64,000 nt of DNA, taken from positions 3,596,001-3,660,000 of the forward strand of contig CP159990.1 in the NCBI GenBank assembly GCA_040702975.1. The letters run 5' to 3'. This DNA comes from Roseburia hominis (GTDB taxonomy: Bacteria > Bacillota > Clostridia > Lachnospirales > Lachnospiraceae). Under the pieces are notes generated by a model. That model made no database searches and was not told where the DNA came from. It saw only the letters and a list, made by a program, of their open reading frames with translations. The translations under genes and the position numbers were made by a program. Below, in pieces: positions 49,349 to 58,596 of this stretch. The number at the start of each line of letters is the position of its first letter. Positions within the stretch are counted from its first letter, which is position 1.

Positions 49349-51442
49349 CTATGCAGTTCTTCTGTTCCCGTTCTCATCAATCTTATATTCTTTCCGGTTC
49401 TTGAACTCCTCCGTCTTACCATCATTCCAGTTCTGCACCGGTCTGTAGTATCCGGTAATCCTGCTGTAGACCTCCGTCGGCGCTCCGCAGATTGGACAGG
49501 TATACTGCTCACCTGTGATATAGCCGTGCTCCTTACAGATCGAATATGTCGGCGACATCGTATAATACGGAAGCTTATAATTCTCCGCGATCTTTCTTAC
49601 CAGGTTCGCCGCTGCCTTCCAGGACGGCAGTTTCTCGCCCAGGAATGCGTGGAATACCGTGCCTGACGTGTACAGGGTCTGCAGGTTGTCCTGAATATCC
49701 AGCGCCTCAAAAATATCATCGGTAAAGCCGACCGGCAGATGTGAACTGTTGGTATAATACGGCGTTCCGCACTCTCCTGCCGCCGTAATGATATCCGGGT
49801 ACTGCTCCACGTCGTGTTTTGCCAGGCGGTAAGCCGTGGACTCTGCCGGAGTCGCCTCTAAGTTAAACAGATCCTCGTACTCCTCCTGATAGTCAGAAAG
49901 CCGCTCACGCATATGATTCAGAACTCTCTTGGAGAATTCCTGGGTCTCCTTGTGCGTCATATCCTTGCCGATCCATTTTGCATTCAGACCTGCTTCGTTC
50001 ATTCCCACCAGTCCGATGGTAGAGAAATGATTTCCGAATCCGCCAAGGTATCTCTTGGTGTACGGATACAATCCCTCATCCAGGAGCTTGCTGATGATCT
50101 TTCTCTTGATGTCCAGAGATCTTGCCGCGATATCCATCATGCGGTCCAAGCGACGCATGAACTCTTCCTCATTTGCAGAAAGATATGCGATTCTCGGCAT
50201 ATTGATCGTAACAACGCCCACCGATCCGGTACTCTCTCCACTTCCAAAGAATCCGCCGGATTTCTTGCGGAGCTCCCGAAGGTCCAGTCTCAGACGGCAG
50301 CACATACTGCGCACATCGCTCGGCTCCATGTCACTGTTAATATAGTTTGAGAAATACGGCGTACCGTATTTGGCTGTCATCTCAAAAAGCAGACGATTAT
50401 TCTCTGTATCAAACCAGTCAAAATCACTGGTAATGGAGTAGGTCGGAATCGGATACTGGAATCCGCGTCCGTTCGCATCGCCCTCGATCATGATCTCGAT
50501 GAATGCTTTGTTGACCATGTCCATCTCTTTTTTACAGTCCCCGTAAGTGAAGTCCATCTCTTTTCCGCCTACGATAGCCGGCTTATCCTTCAGGTCGTTC
50601 GGCACCGTCCAGTCCAGAGTAATGTTGGAAAACGGCGCCTGTGTTCCCCAGCGGGAAGGCGTGTTGACGCCATAGATGAACGCTTCAATGCACTTCTTCA
50701 CTTCCGGATAGGTCAGATGGTCCGTCTTCACGAACGGCGCAAGGTAGGTGTCAAATGAGGAAAATGCCTGTGCACCTGCCCACTCATTCTGCATGATTCC
50801 AAGGAAGTTCACCATCTGGTTGCAGAGCACACTCAAATGCTTAGCCGGAGCAGAAGTGATCTTGCCCGAAATTCCTCCAAGTCCCTCCACAATAAGCTGT
50901 CTTAAGGACCAGCCTGCACAATATCCGGTCAACATAGACAGGTCGTGAATATGAATATCCGCATTCTTATGCGCGTTCGCGATCTCATTATCGTAAATCT
51001 CGGAAAGCCAGTAATTTGCAGTGACTGCACCGGAATTACTTAAGATCAGTCCCCCGACTGAATAAGTAACCGTAGAGTTCTCCTTCACACGCCAGTCGCT
51101 GACCTTCACATAACTGTTCACAATGTCTTTATAATCCAAAAGAGTCGATTTCATGTTACGAATCTTCTCCCTCTGTTTTCTATATAAAATATAGCCCTTA
51201 GCTACATCTGCATACCCTGCCTTAATCAGAACCTCTTCCACGCTGTCCTGAATATCTTCTACCTCAATAAGTCCGCCTTTGATCTTGGATTCAAAGTCAG
51301 AAGTAACATTGAGCGCCAAAAGATCGATCACCGTCGGGTGATATTCCTTCTCCTGCGCCTCAAATGCTTTCCTGATGGCCTCTGTAATTTTGGAAATATC
51401 AAATTCTGCTACTTTTCCGTCACGCTTTGCTACCTGATACAT
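49349..51442 (-). CDS. nrdD: Anaerobic (class III) ribonucleoside-triphosphate reductase
   Basis: 697 residues. Makes deoxynucleotides under anaerobic conditions using a glycyl radical. N-terminal ATP-cone (YQVAKRDGKVAEFDISKITE), the catalytic barrel with active-site Cys (VRSMCCRLRLDL), the C-terminal zinc site (YSICKEHGY, TCPICG) and the radical glycine (about residue 664) in SRITGYYRPVQNW. It needs the activase encoded at 51748-52473, upstream on the same strand. Its promoter carries paired NrdR-like boxes. Confidence 0.97.
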   Translation of the reverse strand: MYQVAKRDGKVAEFDISKITEAIRKAFEAQEKEYHPTVIDLLALNVTSDFESKIKGGLIEVEDIQDSVEEVLIKAGYADVAKGYILYRKQREKIRNMKSTLLDYKDIVNSYVKVSDWRVKENSTVTYSVGGLILSNSGAVTANYWLSEIYDNEIANAHKNADIHIHDLSMLTGYCAGWSLRQLIVEGLGGISGKITSAPAKHLSVLCNQMVNFLGIMQNEWAGAQAFSSFDTYLAPFVKTDHLTYPEVKKCIEAFIYGVNTPSRWGTQAPFSNITLDWTVPNDLKDKPAIVGGKEMDFTYGDCKKEMDMVNKAFIEIMIEGDANGRGFQYPIPTYSITSDFDWFDTENNRLLFEMTAKYGTPYFSNYINSDMEPSDVRSMCCRLRLDLRELRKKSGGFFGSGESTGSVGVVTINMPRIAYLSANEEEFMRRLDRMMDIAARSLDIKRKIISKLLDEGLYPYTKRYLGGFGNHFSTIGLVGMNEAGLNAKWIGKDMTHKETQEFSKRVLNHMRERLSDYQEEYEDLFNLEATPAESTAYRLAKHDVEQYPDIITAAGECGTPYYTNSSHLPVGFTDDIFEALDIQDNLQTLYTSGTVFHAFLGEKLPSWKAAANLVRKIAENYKLPYYTMSPTYSICKEHGYITGEQYTCPICGAPTEVYSRITGYYRPVQNWNDGKTEEFKNRKEYKIDENGNRRTA

Positions 51443-51490
51443 TTATTTATCTTCCCCTTTCTGTCATAGTACTGTTAACGCTGTTCTTTA

Positions 51491-51519
51491 ATGATATCAC
51501 TGCTTTTCTTCCTTGTCAA
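51491..51519 (-). promoter_or_regulatory. nrdD promoter
   Basis: TTGACA (51519-51514), 17 nt, TATCAT (51496-51491) on the minus strand, about 40 nt before the start codon region. Confidence 0.8.
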
Positions 51520-51529
51520 CACAAAACAA

Positions 51530-51572
51530 CAACATGTAGTGTGCGGTTTTTCAATGCAGAACTACATGTTGT
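51530..51572 (-). promoter_or_regulatory. Paired NrdR-like boxes upstream of nrdD
   Basis: CAACATGTAGT (51530-51540) and ACTACATGTTG (51561-51571) are exact inverted copies, centres 32 bp apart (about three helical turns), resembling the ACACTATATATAGTGT NrdR box consensus. They lie just upstream of the -35 box. The rest of 51573-51747 shows no gene. Confidence 0.65.
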
Positions 51573-51747
51573 TTCGTTTTTACTGATATTAACTATATTT
51601 TTGTAAATTTATCTGACACATTCCCGCTGGCGCCTCTCGGGAAATCCGCCTGTTTTTCCCAGAATTCAGCCATATTCCAGACAAATTTTATATAGCATGC
51701 TTCACGGAAAATACTTCAAACTATCTGACAATTTGAAAATATATCCT

Positions 51748-52473
51748 TTACGCTATATCCACACCCCGCACCGATACCTGCCCCACAAAGGGCCTCAGCA
51801 TTTCTCTCCATCTGGCAAGATCCTCCGTCTTGCATGCATGGAGCCCTGAACGGATCACATCGCCGGAATCCACGAACTGCTGCAAATAATAGTTCTCTGC
51901 CCCCGCGATCCATTCTCCGATCGCCAGCATCGCCTCCTCGTCGTGAAATTCTTCTACCACCGTAGTCCGAAATTCATAGGGAAGGCTCCCTTCCATCAGG
52001 AAACTAACGCTTTCCTCCACCGGAGCCGTATCATATCCTTCGATTCCAATTGTCCGGCCATATCTTTTGCGGCTGTTCTTAATGTCCATCGCCACGTAGT
52101 CAAGCAGTCCCTTTCCCGCCAGATCCTTCAGCCGCTCGGGAAAACTTCCGTTGGTATCCAGCTTGACCAAAAGCCCCAGCTCTTTGATCTTAGAAATAAA
52201 TCCTTCCAGGTCTTTTTGCAAAAGAGGCTCTCCGCCCGTGATACAGACCCCATCTAAGACTCCCTTTCGTTTTTTTAGAAATTCCAGGATTTCTTCCTCC
52301 GTATATTGGCCATTTTTGCGTGACACAATCGGCTGGATATTTCCCCGGTCAATTACCAGCGAAGCGTTGTGACAAAACGGACACCTGAAATTGCAGCCCC
52401 CGGTGAACACCGTACACGCCACCTTTTCCGGATAATCCAAAAGTGTTAATTTCTGCAAACCTTGTATAAGCAT
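51748..52473 (-). CDS. nrdG: Anaerobic ribonucleotide reductase activating protein
   Basis: 241-residue radical-SAM enzyme generating the NrdD glycyl radical. The [4Fe-4S] motif is CNFRCPFC (near residue 27), followed by the SAM-binding GGEP in VCITGGEPLLQK and AMDIKNSRKRYG. It is the longer NrdG2-like form. GAGGAAAG precedes the ATG. It lies 305 bp upstream of nrdD; the intervening NrdR boxes suggest nrdD also has its own promoter. Confidence 0.93.
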   Translation of the reverse strand: MLIQGLQKLTLLDYPEKVACTVFTGGCNFRCPFCHNASLVIDRGNIQPIVSRKNGQYTEEEILEFLKKRKGVLDGVCITGGEPLLQKDLEGFISKIKELGLLVKLDTNGSFPERLKDLAGKGLLDYVAMDIKNSRKRYGRTIGIEGYDTAPVEESVSFLMEGSLPYEFRTTVVEEFHDEEAMLAIGEWIAGAENYYLQQFVDSGDVIRSGLHACKTEDLARWREMLRPFVGQVSVRGVDIA

Positions 52474-52723
52474 CTTCTTTCCTCTTTTCCCAAATTACGA
52501 TTTTCTAATCTATCATTTTCTGTGCTTTCTCCATCATACACCATTTCCCTTAACATTTAAATTTTATTTTCTTAAAAATATCATTGATTTTCCCTCCGTT
52601 ATTCTCTATACTCTATTATAGTTGCGCCAAAATGCTGATCTGGCACCCCGGCGCTATATTCTGAAATGTCAAACGGACCTTCAGACTACATAGAAAATTT
52701 TGAAAATACAAGGAGGTTTTATT

Positions 52724-53617
52724 ATGCCATCGAATTTACCATTTACAGCCGAGCAGAAAAAGCAGATCTCCGCGCTGGGAATCGCCTGCTTCGGTGCAGT
52801 GATGTTTGCCTTCGGGCTTAATGTTCTGATCACACCGCTCTCCCTTTACAACGGGGGCTTTATGGGAATTGCCCAGTTGATCCGTACATTTATCGTAAGT
52901 ACCTTTCATCTGTCATTAGGGCAGACCGATATTTCCGGTCTTGTGTACCTTCTGATCAATATCCCACTCATTTATCTGGCGTGGTCCAAGATGGGAAAGG
53001 CGTTCTTTTTCCGTTCCATCGTCGTGATCATCGTCCAGACAGCGGCACTTACCTTTATTCCGATTCCCAAGACGCCGCTGATCGAAGATTATCTGACAGC
53101 CTGTGTCATCGGCGGAATCATTGCAGGCGCCGGTTCCGGTCTGATCCTTCGCGGCGGAAGCTCCGGAGGCGGACAGGACATTCTGGGAATCTATATGACC
53201 AAACGTTTCCCCGGCTTCAGCGTCGGCAAGGTCGGACTAATGATCAACATCGTTGTATATAGTATCTGTCTGATGCTGTACAACATCGAGGTCGCGATCT
53301 ACTGTCTGATTTACGGAGTAGTCTACTCACTGGCCTGTGACCATGTACATATCCAGAATATTAACGTCAGCGTTATGATTTTCACCAAGAAACCGGGCGT
53401 GGCACAGGAGATCATGCAGCAGACCGGACGTGGTGTAACGAACTGGGACGGTGCCGGTGCTTATACCAACCAGTCTTCCAACATTTTGATCAGCGTCATT
53501 TCCAAATATGAAGTGAACCAGATCAAACGAATCGTCCGTGAAATTGATCCGCAGGCATTTATGATCTTCACCGAAGGATGCCATGTAGACGGAAACTTTG
53601 AGAAACGATTGACCTAG
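52724..53617 (+). CDS. YitT-family membrane protein
   Basis: 297 residues: an N-terminal five-helix YitT membrane domain (ISALGIACFGAVMFAFGLNV, GGFMGIAQL, LRGGSSGGGQDILGIY) and a C-terminal soluble DUF2179 domain (INVSVMIFTKKPG, DPQAFMIFTEGCHVDGNFE). Function is unknown across the family. AAGGAGG lies 7 nt before the ATG at 52724, preferred to the ATG at 52700. It stands alone with a strong terminator. Confidence 0.93.
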   Translation: MPSNLPFTAEQKKQISALGIACFGAVMFAFGLNVLITPLSLYNGGFMGIAQLIRTFIVSTFHLSLGQTDISGLVYLLINIPLIYLAWSKMGKAFFFRSIVVIIVQTAALTFIPIPKTPLIEDYLTACVIGGIIAGAGSGLILRGGSSGGGQDILGIYMTKRFPGFSVGKVGLMINIVVYSICLMLYNIEVAIYCLIYGVVYSLACDHVHIQNINVSVMIFTKKPGVAQEIMQQTGRGVTNWDGAGAYTNQSSNILISVISKYEVNQIKRIVREIDPQAFMIFTEGCHVDGNFEKRLT

Positions 53618-53651
53618 TGCGCTGCAAGGCGTACCAAGCTTGGTAATCTCT

Positions 53652-53688
53652 AAAAAACGCCAACCGCTTATGCGGCTGACGTTTTTTG
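53652..53688. terminator. Terminator after the YitT-family gene
   Basis: AAAAAACGCCAACCGC pairs with GCGGCTGACGTTTTTT around a TTAT loop (53652-53688). Confidence 0.85.
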
Positions 53689-53761
53689 TTTTACTCAAAA
53701 CATTCCCAGGGTCTCAGATTTTTTACCCTTTCTCCGGAACATTTCCACCTGTTTTCTATTT

Positions 53762-53806
53762 TATACCCAAGGGCACCCCGTATGGCCATTCGGCCGTTTC
53801 ATAAGG
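53762..53806. repeat. Third, dispersed copy of the 45-bp element
   Basis: Differs from the tandem copies at 49179-49268 at two positions. It ends 2 bp before the stop codon of pepP (minus strand), so like the others it sits exactly at a gene 3' end. Confidence 0.88.
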
Positions 53807-53808
53807 TA

Positions 53809-55050
53809 TTATCTTCCCATAAACGCTTCAATATCTTCCAGTTTTTTCGGCACCCCGGAAGTAATACATTGACAGCCATTTTCCGTGATCAGGCAGTTAT
53901 CCTCCACACGGAAACCGATTCCCCACTCTTCATGGTAAATTCCGATATCCACGCAGAATACCATGCCCGGCTCAGTCATGCGTCCCTTAACGTCCACCAC
54001 ATCGTGTACATCAAATCCCACATGATGCGCGCCGCCATGCCACATATAGGTTCCGATCTCATCATAGCTCTTGCATACACCGGCCGCCTTTAACTGTTCA
54101 AAATTATACCTTCTGGCGATCTGATCCACCTCGGCCATCGGAATTCCCGGCTTTAAGATACTGAACATATGCTCAGAGGTATTATATGCACACTGATACA
54201 AAAGCTTCTGACGCTCTGTGAATTTTCCGTTACACGGCCAGCCTCTGGAAACGTCATTGATCTCATAATCCCATATTGCTCCCACGTCGTTGAGGATCAT
54301 ATCCCCGTCCTTAGCCTGCCCGCGGTATCCATTATAGTGAATACAGAAGTTATTGTCTCCCGCCGAGATAATGGACGGGAATCCCGGAGCAAGAACTCCG
54401 TACTGTGCCAGCGTATAATCAAACTCTGCCTTATACTGATACTCATACATACCCGGCTTTGACGCACGCATCATCGCCTCGATACCGGCCTTGGTGATGG
54501 TCGCCGCCTTCTTCATCGCCTCGATCTCACAAGGTTTCTTGATGGTGCGCTGTCTTCTGAGCTGCATATGGATATCTTTAAGCTGAATATACGGCCAATT
54601 CTCCTGAATCTTTGCAGCCATGCGAAATGCATCGCTTCCATCCTGACGGAAAGCTTCATCAAAATCCAGATAAACCTGCTTCACATTCCCCGAACGAAGA
54701 AGCACGCCCAGCTCCTCCTCGAACTGTTCCACATTACCATATTCCGTAATGCCGGAAATGTCCTGTGCCTCCTGCTCTTTGATCCTTCTCCCCGTCCAGC
54801 GCTCTTTTAAAAAATCCGGCGGCAGAATATACAGCTTTTCCTGACACTCGTCATCACCGACCAGAGCGGTAAATACCGTATTAGCCTGTTCAATTCCTGT
54901 CAAATATAAGAAGTTGCGGTTCGTAAAATACGGATAATCTTCATCGCTGGTCTTTCGCGGCGCACGCCCGCTGAATAAGATCACCAAAGATCCCGGCTCC
55001 ACACTCCTATACAATGTTTTTCTGTTTTCTGCATAAAACTCTCTGTTCAT
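53809..55050 (-). CDS. pepP: Xaa-Pro aminopeptidase (M24B family)
   Basis: 413 residues removing N-terminal residues ahead of proline. Pita-bread metal site: Asp in ILNDVGAIWDYEINDVSRGW (two Asp ligands), His in WHGGAHHVGFDVHD, and Glu in GFRVEDNCLIT; the ligand normally Glu in EPG is Asp in PGMVFCVDIGIY. The start at 55050 has GGAGG 8 nt upstream. It lies 60 nt downstream of hypD and is probably cotranscribed, consistent with release of proline/hydroxyproline from collagen-type peptides. Confidence 0.93.
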   Translation of the reverse strand: MNREFYAENRKTLYRSVEPGSLVILFSGRAPRKTSDEDYPYFTNRNFLYLTGIEQANTVFTALVGDDECQEKLYILPPDFLKERWTGRRIKEQEAQDISGITEYGNVEQFEEELGVLLRSGNVKQVYLDFDEAFRQDGSDAFRMAAKIQENWPYIQLKDIHMQLRRQRTIKKPCEIEAMKKAATITKAGIEAMMRASKPGMYEYQYKAEFDYTLAQYGVLAPGFPSIISAGDNNFCIHYNGYRGQAKDGDMILNDVGAIWDYEINDVSRGWPCNGKFTERQKLLYQCAYNTSEHMFSILKPGIPMAEVDQIARRYNFEQLKAAGVCKSYDEIGTYMWHGGAHHVGFDVHDVVDVKGRMTEPGMVFCVDIGIYHEEWGIGFRVEDNCLITENGCQCITSGVPKKLEDIEAFMGR

Positions 55051-55109
55051 ACCCTTTTCCTCCATTGTAAAGGGGACAGCCCCCTTTTCTGAACTATCCC
55101 CTGTATTTT

Positions 55110-57485
55110 TTAGTTAAAGCTCTGCTCTGTACGGTTGATGATCTCGTCCTGGAGAGCCTTGCTTAAATTCCGGAAATGATCACTGTATCCGGCAACACGC
55201 ACGATCAGATCCTTGTACTCTTCCGGATTCTTCTGTGCCGCGATCAGCGTCTCACGGTCGATGACATTGAACTGAATATGATGTCCGTCCATGTTAAAGT
55301 AGGAACGAACCAGGTTCGCCATCTGATCCAGCCCCTCCTCGCCTGCTACGACGCTCGGCGTAAATTTCTGATTCAAAAGGGTTCCGCCTGTCATCAGGTG
55401 ATCCATCTTCGCACAGGACTTGATGACCGCAGTCGGTCCATTTACATCGGCCCCCTTCTCCGGTGAAATACCTTCGGAAACCGGAACGTGAGCCAGACGA
55501 CCGTTCGCACTTGCCATCATCACGTCGCCAAAGTATACATGACAGGTGGTCGGAAGCATATTTACGCGGTAGGTTCCGCCCAGCATATTCTTTCTGCCGG
55601 TCACTTCGCTCTGGAAATACCCAAATACACTCTTCATGATATCATCTGCATAATCATCGTCATTTCCATATTTCGGAGTATGGTTCTTCACCAGGTTCAG
55701 GATCCGCTCATGACCCTCGAAGTTGTCATTTAAGGCAGCCATCAGTTCTTCCATGGTGAACTTCTTCTCGTCATAAACGTTATATTTTACAGCAGCCAGA
55801 CAGTCGGTGATGGTTCCGATTCCTACGCCCTGCAAATACTTGGTGTTATATCTTGCACCACCTGCATTGTAATCCTTTCCTTTGGAAATACAATCGTTTG
55901 TAATGATAGAAAGGAACGGAGACGGCATGTATTCAGCAAAAATCTTCTCGATCACATTGCTTCCTTCTACTTTGATATCGATCAGATATTTCATCTGCTT
56001 CTTAAACGCGTCGAACAATTCCTCATATGTTGCGAAATCCGTCGCATATCCCAGCTTTAACCCGAGCTGCTTTCCGGTCATCTTGTCAAAACCATTATTC
56101 AGCGTCAACTCAAATACCTTCGGGATATTGAAATATCCTGTCAAAATGTATGCTTCATTTCCGAATGCACCGGTCTCCACACAGCCGCTGGTACCGCCGC
56201 GTCTTGCGTCCTCCAGGCTCTTTCCTGCATTTAACAGTTCCTGAATGATCGCTTCGGTATTGTAAAATGCCGGCTGTCCCCAGCCCTTCCTTGAAATCTC
56301 ACAGGCTCTCTTTAAGAACTTCTGCGGAGTCTTGCGGCTGATCTGTACATTGGAGCTTGGCTGAAGCAGTTTCATCTCATCCATACAATCCAGGATCAGA
56401 TAACTTACATCATTCACGCCATTTTCGCCGTCCGGCGTGATGCCTCCGGTGTTGAGGTTTGCAAAATCCGTGTAGGTACTGCTCTCTTTCAAGGTGATAC
56501 CTACCTTCGGCGGTGCCGGCTGATTGTTGAATTTCACCCACAGACACTCCAGAAGCTCCAGCGCCTTCTTCTCATCTAAGATTCCCTCTTCCGTATCCTT
56601 CACATAGAACGGATTCAGATGCTGGTCAAAACGTCCCGGTGAGTAGGCGTCCCACGGATTCAGCTCCGTCGTTACTCCCAGATGTACGAACCAGTACATC
56701 TGAATAGCCTGCCAGAAGGTCTCCGGTTTGTGAGCCGGTACCACATCACAGTTAACCGCAATCTGAAGTAACTCTTCTTTCCGTTTCGGATCCGCCTCTT
56801 TTTCCGCCAGTTCTCTTGCATAGGCTGCATATCTCTCGCCCAGCTTCATCACAGCGTCACAGGCTTTCGCCATTGCGCGGAGCTGATTTCTTTTATCAAA
56901 TGCTTCCACATCGTTCTTGAAATCCAGTGCGTCAATGGCTTTCTGAATCTCTTCCTTATAATCCAGAAAACCTTTCTCATAAATCTTAACAGATCCAACC
57001 GTATGTCCCGGCCCTCTCTGCTCCATGAACTCGGTAAAGATACCTGCCTCATAGCAGTCCTTCCATTCCTTGGTCATATTTGCAAGGATCTTGGAACGCG
57101 TGGAGCGTTTATCCCAGTACGGGATCACAACCTCTTCCTGATAGCTGTAATCCTCCTCTTTTACGGTAAAGTTAATCAGGTCACGATCATTCATAACATG
57201 CATATCTTCCACAGTGTGGCAGCAAAGCTCCGGGAAGGTAGGCGCCGCCTGCGGACTGTCGCCTTTTTCTCCGACAATCAGTTCCCCGTCGCCAAAGTAA
57301 AGCGTCTTTGCCGAGAAATAGTCGTAAAGAACCTGGGCACGAAGTTCGGGAATCGATAACTGTCCCTCATACTTCTTGTATGTCTCGGTCTCAATCTTTG
57401 CTCTCTCCAGGTCAATATGCGGCTGGGTCGTAAGACTTGTCTCGCGAAGTGCCTGAACTCTTGCATTCATTCCTCTTTTTTCCAT
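55110..57485 (-). CDS. hypD: trans-4-hydroxy-L-proline dehydratase (glycyl-radical enzyme)
   Basis: 791 residues, full length. Converts trans-4-hydroxyproline to pyrroline-5-carboxylate. The sequence follows clostridial HypD closely: GDGELIVGEKGDSPQAAPTF, QRGPGHTVG, GVTTELNPWDAYSPGRFDQH, the thiyl-radical Cys in GGTSGCVETGAF (about residue 435) and the radical glycine (about residue 766) in VRVAGYSDHFRNL. Glycerol dehydratase or choline TMA-lyase assignments fit less well. Activated by HypE, encoded 4 nt upstream. GGAGG lies 8 nt before the ATG. Confidence 0.94.
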   Translation of the reverse strand: MEKRGMNARVQALRETSLTTQPHIDLERAKIETETYKKYEGQLSIPELRAQVLYDYFSAKTLYFGDGELIVGEKGDSPQAAPTFPELCCHTVEDMHVMNDRDLINFTVKEEDYSYQEEVVIPYWDKRSTRSKILANMTKEWKDCYEAGIFTEFMEQRGPGHTVGSVKIYEKGFLDYKEEIQKAIDALDFKNDVEAFDKRNQLRAMAKACDAVMKLGERYAAYARELAEKEADPKRKEELLQIAVNCDVVPAHKPETFWQAIQMYWFVHLGVTTELNPWDAYSPGRFDQHLNPFYVKDTEEGILDEKKALELLECLWVKFNNQPAPPKVGITLKESSTYTDFANLNTGGITPDGENGVNDVSYLILDCMDEMKLLQPSSNVQISRKTPQKFLKRACEISRKGWGQPAFYNTEAIIQELLNAGKSLEDARRGGTSGCVETGAFGNEAYILTGYFNIPKVFELTLNNGFDKMTGKQLGLKLGYATDFATYEELFDAFKKQMKYLIDIKVEGSNVIEKIFAEYMPSPFLSIITNDCISKGKDYNAGGARYNTKYLQGVGIGTITDCLAAVKYNVYDEKKFTMEELMAALNDNFEGHERILNLVKNHTPKYGNDDDYADDIMKSVFGYFQSEVTGRKNMLGGTYRVNMLPTTCHVYFGDVMMASANGRLAHVPVSEGISPEKGADVNGPTAVIKSCAKMDHLMTGGTLLNQKFTPSVVAGEEGLDQMANLVRSYFNMDGHHIQFNVIDRETLIAAQKNPEEYKDLIVRVAGYSDHFRNLSKALQDEIINRTEQSFN

Positions 57486-57489
57486 TGTA

Positions 57490-58398
57490 CTAACCTCCTA
57501 TTTTTGTATTATGAAATCCTGCCTGCTTGAATAAATCGGCAAAATGTTCCATTTCTTCCTGATCCGGCGTTCTTAATTCTTCTCCGCCGTATGCTTTCTC
57601 CAAACGCCCGTATTTGCTGCTTCCGGTGTTGTGATAGGGAAGCAGATTCACCTGAGCCACCCGGATCTGGTGTTCCTTCAGCCAGTCGATCACAAGCTGC
57701 ATACTTCTATCGTCCGCATTCACTCCTCCAATGGTAGGAATACGGATATAGATTCTTGCCCCATCGCGGGAGAGTTTTTCCAGATTCTCCAGAATCAAAG
57801 TGTTGTCTACTCCAATATATTTCTTATGTACCTCGTTGTCAATCGCTTTTACATCATAAAGGAAAGTATTTGTATAAGGCAGGATTCGTTCAAAACGCTC
57901 ATAAGGCACATAACCGCTGGTATCGATCGCGACCGTGATTCCCTGCCGGTCCAGCTCTTTCATTAAGGCTTCAATAAAATCTATATCCGAGCACATGACT
58001 TCTCCGCCGGATAACGTCACCCCGCCGCCGGACTGTTCATAGAACATCTCATCTTTTTTCAATTCCTTGACCAGCTCTTTCACCGTGTACTCTTTACCCG
58101 CCACCTCACGGATATTCATCAGACAATAGTCTACACAGGTGCCGCAGCCGTCACAAAGCCCGTGGTCAGTCACTGCCTTCCCATCTATAATCTGAATCGC
58201 CTTCTTCGGACAGGCGCCTGCGCAGGCTCCGCAGCCGGTACATTTCTCACGATTGGTAAGAATCTGGCTTGCAAATAGCTGCGTCTCCGGATTGTGACAC
58301 CATACACATCTCAAAGGACAGCCCTTGAAAAATACGCTGGTCCGTATCCCGTCGCCATCGTGAATGGAGTATTTCTGTATATTTGTAACTAACGCCAT
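57490..58398 (-). CDS. hypE: HypD-activating radical-SAM enzyme
   Basis: 302 residues. Radical-SAM motif CPLRCVWC (near residue 28), two inserted [4Fe-4S] ferredoxin clusters (CTGCGACAGACPKKA; CDGCGTCVDYC), and the SAM-binding LSGGEVM. It installs the glycyl radical of HypD. First gene of hypE-hypD-pepP. GGAG precedes the ATG. It is oxygen sensitive and consistent with an obligate anaerobe. Confidence 0.94.
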   Translation of the reverse strand: MALVTNIQKYSIHDGDGIRTSVFFKGCPLRCVWCHNPETQLFASQILTNREKCTGCGACAGACPKKAIQIIDGKAVTDHGLCDGCGTCVDYCLMNIREVAGKEYTVKELVKELKKDEMFYEQSGGGVTLSGGEVMCSDIDFIEALMKELDRQGITVAIDTSGYVPYERFERILPYTNTFLYDVKAIDNEVHKKYIGVDNTLILENLEKLSRDGARIYIRIPTIGGVNADDRSMQLVIDWLKEHQIRVAQVNLLPYHNTGSSKYGRLEKAYGGEELRTPDQEEMEHFADLFKQAGFHNTKIGG

Positions 58399-58422
58399 AC
58401 CGTCGTCTCCTTTTTCTTCTTT

Positions 58423-58477
58423 AGACCATAGTTTGAACTTTGGTCTAATTATAACATCGTCCCCTATTTACTGTCAA
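58423..58477 (-). promoter_or_regulatory. hypE promoter with a palindromic operator at the start point
   Basis: TTGACA (58477-58472), 18 nt, TATAAT (58453-58448). Directly downstream, AGACCA and TGGTCT (58423-58428, 58441-58446) form an inverted repeat with 12-bp spacer over the start of transcription, likely a repressor site for an unlinked regulator. Confidence 0.72.
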
Positions 58478-58530
58478 TAATATGGGTTGTACTTCATCAC
58501 AATTTTTGACGGATTTCAGAGAATTTTTTA

Positions 58531-58556
58531 GAGGGACGGATACCGATCCGTCCCTC
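58531..58556. other. Perfect 11-bp hairpin between opp and hyp genes
   Basis: GAGGGACGGAT (58531-58541) and ATCCGTCCCTC (58546-58556). No U-tract follows on the minus strand, where oppF ends, so it may be a processing or weak termination site. Confidence 0.55.
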
Positions 58557-58596
58557 TACTGCTTAGCGCCAAGACAAGGTTCCACCATGCCTTCGC

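Noticed and set aside
55110..57485. Glycerol/propanediol dehydratase or choline TMA-lyase
   Set aside because: The sequence follows clostridial HypD around the active site and C-terminus, and it has the paired HypE-type activase plus pepP beside it.
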